The translations under genes were made by a program, and so were the position numbers. Below, one piece after another: positions 9,305-17,377 of a stretch of DNA of 64,000 nucleotides (within the stretch, counting starts at the first letter, position 1; each line of letters begins with the position of its first letter). Source of the stretch: Salinibacterium sp. PAMC 21357 (GTDB taxonomy: Bacteria > Actinomycetota > Actinomycetes > Actinomycetales > Microbacteriaceae); the NCBI RefSeq assembly GCF_000247645.1, contig NZ_AHWA01000004.1:806001-870000 (forward strand). The letters are read 5' to 3'. The notes beneath the pieces are model-generated. The model worked only from the letters and a program-made list of their open reading frames with translations, did no database searches and was not told the DNA's origin.

Positions 9305-9754
9305 TTAGTCTGCACTCGTTTGTGTGAGAGCGGTCTGGCAATCGGGGCAAACACCCCAAAAATTCACTTCGGCGACCTGCACGGTGAAACCGCCGGCATC
9401 GGATGGGGTGAGGCACGGCGCGTGACCCACAACGCAGTCCACGTCGCGCACGGCACCACATTCGGTGCACACGATGTGGTGATGGTTGTCGCCAGTGCGG
9501 CGTTCATAGAGAGCGGATGACCCTGCCGGTTCGATCTTGCGCAGCAAGCCCGCCGTCGTCAGCGCCGCCAGCACTCCATACACGGCCTGGAGGGAGGTGC
9601 CGGGCACGCTCGGCAGCACAGCCCCGAAGATCGTGTCGGCATCGGAGTGCGGGATGTCAGTGAGGGCGGTCAGCACAGCGACGCGGGGCTCGGTCACTTT
9701 CAGACCGGCCTCTCGCAGAGTGTCGGCGAGCGCCGCATCCGTCACTGTTTCCAT
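9305..9754 (-). CDS. furA: Fur-family transcriptional repressor of the catalase gene
   Basis: The 149-residue protein has the Fur winged helix (TEPRVAVLTAL ... SLQAVYGVLAALTTAGLL), the HHHIVCTECG motif that supplies the regulatory metal ligands, and two Cys-x2-Cys pairs (CTEC and CPDC) for a structural zinc. Being directly upstream of katA matches the furA-kat arrangement of Actinobacteria, where the protein senses peroxide or metal and represses both genes. The frame is open to 9817, but the ATG at 9754 gives the normal family start (METVTDAALADTLREAG) and places the inverted repeat upstream of the gene. The protein probably represses itself. Confidence 0.88.
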   Translation of the reverse strand: METVTDAALADTLREAGLKVTEPRVAVLTALTDIPHSDADTIFGAVLPSVPGTSLQAVYGVLAALTTAGLLRKIEPAGSSALYERRTGDNHHHIVCTECGAVRDVDCVVGHAPCLTPSDAGGFTVQVAEVNFWGVCPDCQTALTQTSAD

Positions 9755-9770
9755 GGGTATGAGGCTAGCA

Positions 9771-9795
9771 GTTGTTTTGAATAACTCAAGACAAC
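9771..9795. promoter_or_regulatory. Fur-like operator in front of furA
   Basis: GTTGTTTTGA-ATAAC-TCAAGACAAC is an AT-rich inverted repeat with 9 of 10 matched arm positions and a 5-base centre. It lies 17 bases upstream of the furA start, where a repressor would block transcription. It is the obvious candidate FurA site controlling furA-katA. Confidence 0.6.
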
Positions 9796-10201
9796 TTGTG
9801 GTGCAGTGACTAAACATCGTCGACCGCGCATAGCATCGAAGTTGAAAGTGTCAATGGGAAAAGGCGCCGAACGCGCTACATCTACGATGTCGACCAACGG
9901 CGCAGTTGGACAGCACCATAAGGAGGGAAAAGACTAGGACTTTTGGCTTCCGGAATTTCTATTGAATAATGCGCGGACCAGCGTGGATACTGGGCATCGC
10001 AGCGAAAATCGCGCACCAAATTCGTTGCAGCGACCCGCTGCAGGCGGCAGGGTCCCGAAATTGACATGTCCGCTAATCGCCGTTTGCGCGCGACGGGGTG
10101 GCTCAACACGTAAGCCTCTCGACGCGGCTACGCCTGAGCGCCGGCTTGGGGCAAGCGCTCTCAGACTACTGAAGACCGACTCAATCCACTATCTGACGCT
10201 C
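9796..10201. other. Non-coding gap between furA and the ABC-3C operon
   Basis: About 400 bases with no ORF that resembles a protein and no clear hairpin terminator or repeat. It follows the 3' end of the ATPase gene and precedes the furA promoter. It may be the right border of the ABC-3C insertion, but no attachment site or direct repeat was seen. Confidence 0.4.
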
Positions 10202-12277
10202 CTAGGCTTGCCTGGGGCGATCCTGGGCCTCCGGATCACGACCATCTTCGTTCGAAATTAGACCGTAGGGCGGCTCATCGGAGCTTTGCGAGTAGCGAAC
10301 TACGACGTGCTGGTCGGCCATCGACGGTGGCTGGTTATCGACGACAATAACCTGCGCTCCTGGGTGCTTAGCGAGCCAACTCTCGACGTGGCGGTAAATA
10401 TTCTCCACAATGTTGCGACGGCTAGTGGTTATTAGCCGGCCAATCTCGGCATCCTCCTCGTCCGCGACTTGATCGGGTGCAGCGGGGATAGCGACTGATC
10501 CAGGGACGAGGTTCTTTTGGGGGCTGTCCACGATAACGAACCCGGGATGGCCAGAGCCTTGCTCGAATGCCAACTCGAATAGTGCAAGTTCCCAAGCGAG
10601 TGCGATGAGCGTCATGGCCCCAGACGAACCAACCTTGTCATAGCGGCGCCCTCGAACGAACGGCACAAGGTTCCTGTCTACATGCACGAGATCGATCTTC
10701 GGATAGCCGAAGTCTTTGAGAATGCGGAAGAGGCGTTCCCCGATGCGAGCGATGGTCGCATCGCGAGGAGTGGCGCTCCTCAGATATTCCGCCTTGCGCG
10801 CCCTCGCTTCCTTAAGAGCGGCTGACGCTTGTAGGAGCTCGACTTCTTTTTGGCGCAGCTGCAGCAGCATTTGACGCGCTCGGAGCATCGTTTTCAGCTC
10901 TACGCGAGTGTCTCCGAGTGCCCGCTGGATTTCATCACGCTGTGCCAAATAGGGCGAAATGACGTCGCCGGATACCCGGTCCAGCGCCGCTTGCGCCGCT
11001 CGTACCTCATCGTTAGCGGCGCTCAGGTCTCTCCTGAGTTGGTCGCCTTCTGCGCGCACCTCCTGAAAGAACTTGAGTAGTTGATTCAGACGGCGCACAA
11101 GATTTCGTCGCTCCGCGCTGAGGTCAGGAGCGCTCTCGCCATCAGAGACATCCGAAGTCAGATGGGAGTTACACAACGAGCACACGTTGTCTACAATTTT
11201 GGGCGAGGATTGCAGCTCGCTCTGACATGCCGGGCATGTCAACACGGATAGCGAATCGAAGAGGTTAAGGGACTCCGCAACCAAGTCAAGCCGTCGGATC
11301 TCATCGGCATACTGAGCGCGGAGGGGTTCAAGACGACGCGCAAGTGTGTCGCGGTCTCGCAACTCAGCTTGGATACGTCGTGCTTGCGTTTCGCTGCGAG
11401 CATAGCTAGCGCGCAATTCGAGGGTGAAGTCACCACGGGCAGAAATATCACTGTCAATGACAAGCTTCTGAACGTTCAGTTCGGCTACCCGGACTCTGAG
11501 CCGGTCTGACTCGGGCTCGATCTCCTCAATAGTGGTGAGCCCTGCATCGGTCATAAAAGCTCGAAGCGTCTGAATAGCTCGCGCGAGCTCCCTTTCCTCC
11601 GAACCAAGTTCCTCCACGGCGCGAGACAGAATTGACTGTTCGTTGTCCGAGACGCCAAACAGTATGTTCACAACCTGGTTGAGCTTGATGGAGCGGTGTG
11701 GCTGTCTTTCATATGCAAGGTCGCCGTTATCGAGCCTTCTGTTGGTGAGGAACCAGAGCGGCTGTAGGTCCCTGAAGCTCAGCACGCTGGTTTTCGACTC
11801 TGCCTGAGACGGCGACTGGTCCAAGCGGAGTCCGCTGAGACCACATAGCTGCAGGAGATAGTGCGACAGTGACTCTGTGTCGGCAGGATCAGAAGTGAAA
11901 GACCGAACTGGCGTGCCAGACATTGACTCGAGGTCGCCCGTGTAGAGGTAGGCCCTCGTCGTCGTCGCCCCTAGCGCTCTCTCGATGACGTAACGTACCC
12001 GGCTCGCTTCGCCTGGTATTGTGACGTCGATAGCAAGCTGGGCGGATCGTACGTTCGCCATCACCTCATCGTGTTCGGGATGCTCTTTCGCTCCGAGGCA
12101 CCAATCAACGAACTCCAGCACGGTGGTTTTTCCGGTGCTAATTTCGCCGGCGATAATCGCCAGCGGCCGATCCCACTCGTCATCCATAACATCTGCGAAA
12201 TCGACGCGGTACGAATGCTGTGGGCCAACCAAGCGGAGAGCTCGTAAGTTGAACGCGGGAAATCTCGTTATGGGCAT
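10202..12277 (-). CDS. Rad50/SMC-like ATPase component of an ABC-3C-type system
   Basis: The 691-residue protein has a split ABC ATPase head. Walker A is GEISTGKT (residues 44-51) with a Q-loop glutamine near 172. The C-terminal half carries the signature-like stretch VGSSGAMTL (549-557) and a Walker B VIVDSP (Asp 584), in which Ser stands where catalytic Glu is usual. Between the heads are long charged coiled-coil segments (about 215-340 and 385-500) meeting at a zinc-hook-like CPAC (348-351) and CSLC (366-369). This is the build of Rad50/SMC DNA-associated ATPases and of the ATPase in computationally described ABC-three-component conflict systems. It starts 9 bases after the winged-helix gene, as the last gene of the three-gene operon. 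Confidence 0.8.
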   Translation of the reverse strand: MPITRFPAFNLRALRLVGPQHSYRVDFADVMDDEWDRPLAIIAGEISTGKTTVLEFVDWCLGAKEHPEHDEVMANVRSAQLAIDVTIPGEASRVRYVIERALGATTTRAYLYTGDLESMSGTPVRSFTSDPADTESLSHYLLQLCGLSGLRLDQSPSQAESKTSVLSFRDLQPLWFLTNRRLDNGDLAYERQPHRSIKLNQVVNILFGVSDNEQSILSRAVEELGSEERELARAIQTLRAFMTDAGLTTIEEIEPESDRLRVRVAELNVQKLVIDSDISARGDFTLELRASYARSETQARRIQAELRDRDTLARRLEPLRAQYADEIRRLDLVAESLNLFDSLSVLTCPACQSELQSSPKIVDNVCSLCNSHLTSDVSDGESAPDLSAERRNLVRRLNQLLKFFQEVRAEGDQLRRDLSAANDEVRAAQAALDRVSGDVISPYLAQRDEIQRALGDTRVELKTMLRARQMLLQLRQKEVELLQASAALKEARARKAEYLRSATPRDATIARIGERLFRILKDFGYPKIDLVHVDRNLVPFVRGRRYDKVGSSGAMTLIALAWELALFELAFEQGSGHPGFVIVDSPQKNLVPGSVAIPAAPDQVADEEDAEIGRLITTSRRNIVENIYRHVESWLAKHPGAQVIVVDNQPPSMADQHVVVRYSQSSDEPPYGLISNEDGRDPEAQDRPRQA

Positions 12278-12286
12278 CGTGGGTTC

Positions 12287-12892
12287 CTAGAAAAGTATGT
12301 CTCGTGATGCGAGCATGGAGGCTTCAATCTCGAGCTCGTCGATGTTCGGGGTGTCGATTAGGTCAAAGAGCACCGGGTCCACCCGAAGCCAGGTTTCGAG
12401 CTGCTCTCGCATCTTCGTTGAAGAAAGTTTCATTACGATCGGTGCAACGGTCGCAACGCTGAGACGGTATGCATCGGCGTATACAGAACACAGGCTTTCC
12501 GCTGACTGCTGCCCCAGTTCCGTGACCGCAAAGACTCGCTGCCCCTCGCTGGCAGAGAGTTCCACCAGCCCGAAAGAGACCAGCCTGGCAATGTCCGAAG
12601 CAACTCGCTCCCGCCGAGAAACGTAGCGCTGGCCTGGTGAGGCGTAGTTGATTGAGTGGCGCCCAAAGCCTTGCAGCCGCAGCTGACTGGACGCAGGAGA
12701 CTCCGCGTCTAACACTAGGAACGGGTTCGCGGATAGGAATTCGATCATCGAAAGACGCTCCATGTCCAGCTTGCGTCCTTGAGCTCGAGCGCCTACTAGA
12801 ACGAGGATGATCTGGGCCATGCGGAAGGCTGGTACTGACTCCGCACGTAGCGTCGATGCTGCGTTGTCATTGGGGTCACTTTCAACGCTCAT
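12287..12892 (-). CDS. ABC-3C middle-component-like winged-helix protein
   Basis: The 201-residue protein has no catalytic motif. The predicted helices and the RVASDIARLVSFGLVELSASEGQRVFAVTELG-like segment (about residues 93-124) read as a winged helix, followed by a helical C-terminus. Size and position between a nuclease-type gene and a Rad50-like ATPase fit the middle component of ABC-three-component systems, thought to link effector and ATPase. Its ATG overlaps the effector stop by four bases (ATGA), so it is probably translated by coupling. The assignment rests on context as well as sequence. Confidence 0.62.
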   Translation of the reverse strand: MSVESDPNDNAASTLRAESVPAFRMAQIILVLVGARAQGRKLDMERLSMIEFLSANPFLVLDAESPASSQLRLQGFGRHSINYASPGQRYVSRRERVASDIARLVSFGLVELSASEGQRVFAVTELGQQSAESLCSVYADAYRLSVATVAPIVMKLSSTKMREQLETWLRVDPVLFDLIDTPNIDELEIEASMLASRDILF

Positions 12893-13962
12893 GGGTTTTC
12901 CCCAACCCGGTCCTCGCTGTCCGAACCGGAAGCACTTTTTGGGCTCTGCGTGTGGTGGGCATTCGCGACATCACGCCAGTCCCGAACCCATCCCGCGCGA
13001 CCATTGTCGATGGTTTGATGGAGCAAACCTACGCCGTGCAGGACGTGCGCTCTTAGGCTCGCGGCCTCCAATGCATGACTTGTCTCGATGATTCCGAGCA
13101 CCTCACCGTAAAGCTTGGGAAAGCGTCGGTCCGTCGACATCTGACATGCCGTATTGAAGGCTGTCGACCAGGTTGATGAAACCCGCACACGCCATGTTGA
13201 GAGCGCCGAGACTTCGAGCTGGATCCCCTTGTCCGTGACCTCGCGCTCCAAAATCTCAGCATTGAAAAACGCTTCCCGGGCAGCGAAGGTCTCTGGCAAG
13301 CCTGCTTCGTCCATCTGGCGCACAAAGAGCGCATCGTCGTACACGTTGTTCTCGGGAAGCTCTTCCAGCCCGCGAGGCTCTTCGGGTTCAACGGCTGTGA
13401 GCTGCAGCGGAAAAAGAGGCGAAAAGTAATGGTTACGAACATCTGTGGCGGCCTGTGCTTGGAGTCGTCGCCGCAGCCACCCTTGGGTCGCGAGGCCCAC
13501 AGTGAGCGTGTCCGCCTTCGACACCCTCGTTTTCCACCCATCCCACCATGTGAGCATCGGGCCGTCCAGCTCACAAGGAATGCAGAGCGTCCAGGATGCA
13601 ATTTGGTAGCCGTTGTCCCGAGCGGCCTTCTGCGCCGAATTGTACGATTTTCGAACATCGCCCTGCTGCGTCGTCGCAAATCCATCGATGAAGTACTTCG
13701 ACTGCCAGATATGGACTTTACCGCCTGCTTCTAGGTCCCCGATGTAGGCATCGATACCCCAATCGCCCGGATTCGCTTGAACCTCTCGTACATCGGGGTG
13801 GACGATCCCGACGATATCCGCAACAAGTCGTTCGAATGCGTCGCGCGCACCAGCGGAGCCACCGAACCTTGTTTCGAGGAATCGGAAGTCGATGTCACCG
13901 GTGCCCACCACAGAAATTTGATCTGACAACCGGCCTCCAAGCCCCGTCCGTAGGGTCAGCAT
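12889..13962 (-). CDS. Restriction-endonuclease-fold effector of an ABC-3C-type system
   Basis: The 357-residue protein has an N-terminal PD-(D/E)xK nuclease fold: a helix with Glu 44 (AFERLVADIV), then GDWGIDAYI with Asp 71, a hairpin, and IWQSKYF with Gln 87 and Lys 89. This is the E...D...QxK pattern of Mrr-like endonucleases. About 230 further residues carry no known catalytic motif and probably form the domain that contacts the partner proteins. It is the first gene of the operon on the minus strand and should be the toxic, DNA-cutting output. The ATG at 13962 is in a GAGGATATG context. A function in phage or plasmid defence is inferred from family and context, not shown. Confidence 0.75.
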   Translation of the reverse strand: MLTLRTGLGGRLSDQISVVGTGDIDFRFLETRFGGSAGARDAFERLVADIVGIVHPDVREVQANPGDWGIDAYIGDLEAGGKVHIWQSKYFIDGFATTQQGDVRKSYNSAQKAARDNGYQIASWTLCIPCELDGPMLTWWDGWKTRVSKADTLTVGLATQGWLRRRLQAQAATDVRNHYFSPLFPLQLTAVEPEEPRGLEELPENNVYDDALFVRQMDEAGLPETFAAREAFFNAEILEREVTDKGIQLEVSALSTWRVRVSSTWSTAFNTACQMSTDRRFPKLYGEVLGIIETSHALEAASLRAHVLHGVGLLHQTIDNGRAGWVRDWRDVANAHHTQSPKSASGSDSEDRVGENP

Positions 13963-14531
13963 ATCCTCGACCCGTGCTACCGCGTATCCCGCAGCAGGGC
14001 TTGAGCCGACCTCATATCGGCCAGCGTACTCACGAACTAGCTACGGTGTTTCACTGGCGCGCCGCGGAGCGTGAGTAGGTTTAGTTAGCTGAATGGCGGC
14101 TCCAGCTACGACCATCTATCTGCGCGATCCTCGACTGTTCCGAAAACTTCAGCACAGTCACGTGCGCGCTTTAGCCCCCGAAGAAGTCAGGTGATCGCCC
14201 GATCCCGTTGCGAGCAGCGCGCTGGCTCCGCATGTTGTAGCGACGAGGACAGACGACATCCACGTTCGAGGCATGGTTGAGATTTACCGCACCCTGCGAG
14301 ACAGATCGGGCTCGCTACCACGGCTCCCTCAAGTGGGAAAAGAAGTGTTCGGCGCGCTAATTCCAGTTCAGTCCGCGAACGCACGCATCGAGTGCGACCT
14401 TAAATAACTCTCGGCTGCGGCGATCACGGCAGTCGGCGTCGAAGGGTCGAACACGCGCAGGAGTGAGTAGCGAAAAGTGTACGGATCGAGGCCGCTTATG
14501 GTGAATTCGTGGCTCTCATCACGGCCGGAGA
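13963..14531. other. Gap upstream of the ABC-3C operon
   Basis: About 570 bases between the divergent ABC-3C and parDE units. It must hold the ABC-3C promoter at its left end. A short dyad GCCGA-N7-TCGGC (14005-14021) lies 43 bases before the effector start. Apart from the protein-like relic described separately, no gene, tRNA or mobile-element end was recognised. Confidence 0.4.
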
Positions 14532-14535
14532 CACT
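14368..14535 (-). pseudogene. Possible C-terminal remnant of a protein gene
   Basis: The last 55 codons before the stop at 14368 read like genuine protein (ending AAESYLRSHSMRAFAD, with a balanced acidic/hydrophobic pattern) and differ from the arginine/serine-rich shadow sequence upstream in the same frame. Nothing resembling the rest of the protein is present, and the frame would run through the parD promoter. It may be the stump of a gene replaced when parDE or the ABC-3C operon arrived. No family is recognised. Confidence 0.25.
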
Positions 14536-14573
14536 TAGGAGCGATGACAAACTTTGCCATCGAGCGTAAAGTG
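14532..14573. promoter_or_regulatory. Imperfect dyad before parD
   Basis: Nested arms CACTT/AAGTG and CGATG/CATCG are centred near 14552, directly upstream of parD. ParD antitoxins usually bind such dyads to repress their own operon. The pairing is imperfect, so this is a weak call. Confidence 0.3.
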
Positions 14574-14578
14574 AAGGA

Positions 14579-14824
14579 ATGGCAACGATGAATGTGTCCC
14601 TCCCTGACGCTTTGAAGCAGTTCGTTGAAGAACAGGTAAGTGAGCACGGGTACGGCACGAGTAGCGAGTTCGTGCGCAACTTGATCCGGCATGAGCATGC
14701 TCGCACGCAACTGCGTGCACTCGTCGTGGAGGGGATGACGTCGGGGCCAGGATCCGATCTCGATGATGCGTACTTCCACCAACTTCGTGAGCGAATCAAC
14801 AACCACAGCGTTGACACCCCGTGA
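14579..14824 (+). CDS. parD: ParD-family type II antitoxin
   Basis: The 81-residue protein begins MATMNVSLPDALKQFVEEQV, the ribbon-helix-helix DNA-binding segment of ParD, with the YGTSSEFVRNLIRHE second helix following. A flexible acidic C-terminus should wrap the toxin. It probably neutralises ParE and represses the pair. A second in-frame ATG at 14588 sits at better distance from the AAGGA upstream and may be the true start. Its stop overlaps the toxin start by four bases. Confidence 0.88.
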   Translation: MATMNVSLPDALKQFVEEQVSEHGYGTSSEFVRNLIRHEHARTQLRALVVEGMTSGPGSDLDDAYFHQLRERINNHSVDTP

Positions 14825-15141
14825 CGTCCCGCCGCGTCGTCACGACCAGACGCGCCAGTGAGGATATCGACTCTGCTGTGGAGCACTACTTGGCAGAGGG
14901 CGCCGCTGACGCCGCACTGGCGTTTGTTGATGCGCTGGAGAAGGCGCGCGACCTACTCGGGTCGCAACCGTCGATCGGGTCGCCGCGGTTCGCCGTCGAG
15001 CTAGGTATGCCGGAGCTTCGAGGGCTTGCGTTGCAAAAGTTCCCCTACGTCGCGTTTTACACAGCTGACTCCGATGCGGTGCGCATCCACCGCATCCTTC
15101 ACACTCGGCGCGATATCCCCGCTGAACTCTCCGATCTATGA
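14821..15141 (+). CDS. parE: ParE/RelE-superfamily toxin
   Basis: The 106-residue protein shows the compact RelE/ParE fold: N-terminal helices (RRASEDIDSAVEHY), the middle LRGLALQKFPYVAFYTADSD strands and the C-terminal VRIHRILHTRRDI typical of ParE. ParE toxins act on DNA gyrase, while RelE relatives cut mRNA; the sequence ending and the ParD partner favour ParE. The GTG start overlaps the antitoxin stop (GTGA), so the two are co-translated. The pair stands alone between the ABC-3C operon and a GntR regulator. Confidence 0.87.
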   Translation: MTSRRVVTTRRASEDIDSAVEHYLAEGAADAALAFVDALEKARDLLGSQPSIGSPRFAVELGMPELRGLALQKFPYVAFYTADSDAVRIHRILHTRRDIPAELSDL

Positions 15142-15251
15142 CGCGACGCGCGCACAGATAACGGATGCACGGGGCAAGCCAACGCTACGAACCCAACTTG
15201 TCTGAGGTGTAGAGTTGCGAGGCGGACAAATACGGCGATCGGAGCACCTGC

Positions 15252-15923
15252 ATGGCATCAGCAGTGCAACACGGTCGGCTCGCCGCGCAGGCAGCCGAAG
15301 CGCTACTCGGGCGCATCCGTGCTGGCGAATGGGCCCTGGGGCACAAGCTGCCGGGCGAGACGACGCTGGCCGCCGAGATCGGGGTCGGGCGCTCAACGCT
15401 GCGGGAGGCCATCCGTGAACTCGCTGGCAAAGGCGTGCTCGAAAGCCGTCAAGGCTCCGGTGTCTTCGTGATGTCGACCGACATTGCCGAGGATTGGGAT
15501 GTCGTGCTGCGCCGAGTGTCCGTCGCATCCGTCCTCGAAGCTCGGGTTGCCATCGAGGCCGAAGCCGCCGCTCTCGCGGCACATCGACGCACACCCTCAG
15601 ACTTGCGAGCGATGCGCCGAGCGCTCGCCCGCCGCTCGGGCTCACACCACTCGGCCGAAGAATTCGCGGACGTCGACATGGCGCTTCACCGGCAAGTCGT
15701 CGCGGCATCCCACAATGAAGTGCTGCTCGAACTGTTCGACGGCTTCGTGCCGCGAGTGCGCGTAGCGATGATCGAGATGCTGAAGCTGCGGCCCATCCAC
15801 GACTACAAAGCAGACCAAGCCGCCCACGCCGCTCTCGTCGAAGCGATCGCCGAGCGAGACCCGGCCGCCGCGGCCGAGTGCAGTCGGGCGCACCTCACCG
15901 GCGTGCATCGAGCTCTCTCATGA
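15252..15923 (+). CDS. FadR-type GntR transcriptional regulator
   Basis: The 223-residue protein has an N-terminal GntR winged helix (LPGETTLAAEIGVGRSTLREAI, then GSGVFVMS) and an all-helical FCD ligand-binding domain with the metal-binding pattern seen in ADVDMALHRQVVAAS and the later conserved His (AHAALVEAI, and RAHLTGVH). The ligand of FCD domains is usually a small carboxylate. The next gene starts inside its stop codon (ATGA), so it may control the ABC ATPase downstream. The ATG at 15252 has GGAG at a suitable distance. Confidence 0.85.
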   Translation: MASAVQHGRLAAQAAEALLGRIRAGEWALGHKLPGETTLAAEIGVGRSTLREAIRELAGKGVLESRQGSGVFVMSTDIAEDWDVVLRRVSVASVLEARVAIEAEAAALAAHRRTPSDLRAMRRALARRSGSHHSAEEFADVDMALHRQVVAASHNEVLLELFDGFVPRVRVAMIEMLKLRPIHDYKADQAAHAALVEAIAERDPAAAAECSRAHLTGVHRALS

Positions 15924-16810
15924 ACAACAGCACTCTGATCAGCGAAAGCACCCTCGTGAACGAAAGCGTCCCAGTGAGCCCTAATGCCTCCGAGCGCGGC
16001 ACCCCCATCGTCGTCGAGCTACGCGGCGTCACCTTTCGCCGCGGCGAGCGCACCATCCTCCACGAGGTCGATCTCACCGTGCGCGCGGGCGAACACTGGG
16101 CACTGCTCGGGCCCAATGGCGCCGGCAAAAGCACCATCCTTGGCTTCGTTGGCGCCTCAACGCACCCCACCTCCGGAACCGTGGACATCCTCGGGCAACG
16201 CCTCGGCCGGGTCGAGCTGCAGGCGCTGCGTCGCTCGATCGGGCACGTCAACCCGCGTCATCCGCTTCACGCACCCCTCACGATTCGAGATGTCGTACTC
16301 ACCGGCCTCATCGGATCCCTCGAGATTCCCGCGCGCTGGGATCCCACCGCGCTGCAGGCGAACCGCGCGACAGAACTGATTGAACAGATGGGCCTGGCGG
16401 GCAAGGAAGCCCACCGCTGGCCGACCCTGTCGCAAGGAGAACGCGGCCGAGCCCTCATCGCGCGCGCACTGATCGCCGAACCCGACTTGCTGCTCCTCGA
16501 TGAACCCAGCACCGGACTGGATGTCGCGGCGCGCGAGCAACTCCTCGAAACCGTCGATGGGCTCACCCACAATTTTCCGCGCCTGGCCTCGATTCTCGTG
16601 ACGCATCACCTCGAAGAGCTGCCCTCCACGACATCCCATGCCGCCTTAATTGCAGACGGCCGGATCTCGCAGGCCGGGCCAGCCGAACAGGTGCTGACCA
16701 CCGAGAACGTCACGACCGCCTTCGCGCATCCGATCCGCGTCGGCCAACATGACGGCCGCTGGTTCGCACTGCCGGGCCGCAAGCGATCTCTCGATCTCGC
16801 CTCGGCGTGA
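15920..16810 (+). CDS. ABC transporter ATP-binding protein
   Basis: The 296-residue protein has Walker A GPNGAGKST, an LSQGERGRALIARAL signature and Walker B LLLLDEPSTGLD with the H-loop in THHLEELP. It resembles ModF/YlmA-like cytosolic ATPases with a single domain. No permease gene is adjacent, so it may serve a distant transporter or act on the ribosome or DNA. The start at 15920 (ATGAACAAC) is chosen over an in-frame one at 15878 because it gives the four-base overlap with the regulator stop. Confidence 0.85.
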   Translation: MNNSTLISESTLVNESVPVSPNASERGTPIVVELRGVTFRRGERTILHEVDLTVRAGEHWALLGPNGAGKSTILGFVGASTHPTSGTVDILGQRLGRVELQALRRSIGHVNPRHPLHAPLTIRDVVLTGLIGSLEIPARWDPTALQANRATELIEQMGLAGKEAHRWPTLSQGERGRALIARALIAEPDLLLLDEPSTGLDVAAREQLLETVDGLTHNFPRLASILVTHHLEELPSTTSHAALIADGRISQAGPAEQVLTTENVTTAFAHPIRVGQHDGRWFALPGRKRSLDLASA

Positions 16811-16873
16811 CCCCAACGGCCGCCCCGAAGAAGCCCCGCAACATCCAACACCGTGACGAATATCGATTGTCGT

Positions 16874-16896
16874 TTACTTTCTTAGATGGAAAGTAA
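16874..16896. promoter_or_regulatory. Perfect operator-like inverted repeat over a start codon
   Basis: TTACTTTC-N7-GAAAGTAA has perfect 8-bp arms. The ATG at 16886 lies inside it. The regulator encoded two genes on (17367) is the natural candidate to bind it and to repress the pair. Confidence 0.6.
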
Positions 16897-17377
16897 TACA
16901 CTCAACCAGATGGAAAGCGAAACCCGCAGCAAAGACGACCACGACGCAAAAGCCCAGCTGGATCTCATAACCGCAGACCGGCAGGCGCTCGCCCGGCGCG
17001 TGGCCCAGCATCCGTGGTGGCACACCCTCGCCTCCGCCGCGATCACCGCGGTGATCGTTGCCGCGCCGTTGTCGGGCAGCATGTGGATCGTGACTCTCAT
17101 TAGCGTCCTCGCCATCAGCGCCTCCACCGCGCTCGACAAAGAGTGCGAAAAGAGGATGGGCGTTTCGATCATGAAGCCCGTGGGGCCCAAGAGCCTCGCG
17201 GTCGTGATTGTGCTCGTGACGGTCGAAGTCGCGCTATTCGGCGCATCCGTCGGCATCATGTTTGCCGAGCTCTCCGGATCGATCGCCGTGAACTCAGCGC
17301 TAGCTGCGGTCGTCATGATCGTCGGGCTCCGGATGCTCAGCCGCACTATGGCGCAGGAAATTCGTCATGGCCGCTGA
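16886..17377 (+). CDS. Small membrane protein co-transcribed with a winged-helix regulator
   Basis: The 163-residue protein has a charged N-terminus (about 45 residues), two closely spaced membrane segments (about 49-85), a short cytoplasmic loop and two more segments (about 108-152). No family is recognised. It overlaps the regulator by 11 bases, an arrangement common for regulator-controlled membrane proteins of unknown role. The first ATG lies within the inverted repeat and has no Shine-Dalgarno; a second ATG at 16910, inside a repeat of AGATGGAAAG, is an equally possible start. Confidence 0.65.
   Translation: MESNTLNQMESETRSKDDHDAKAQLDLITADRQALARRVAQHPWWHTLASAAITAVIVAAPLSGSMWIVTLISVLAISASTALDKECEKRMGVSIMKPVGPKSLAVVIVLVTVEVALFGASVGIMFAELSGSIAVNSALAAVVMIVGLRMLSRTMAQEIRHGR

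Noticed and set aside
14005-14021. GCCGA-N7-TCGGC dyad before the ABC-3C operon as an operator
   Set aside because: Five-base arms in GC-rich DNA occur often by chance, and no regulator in the operon is a clear partner.
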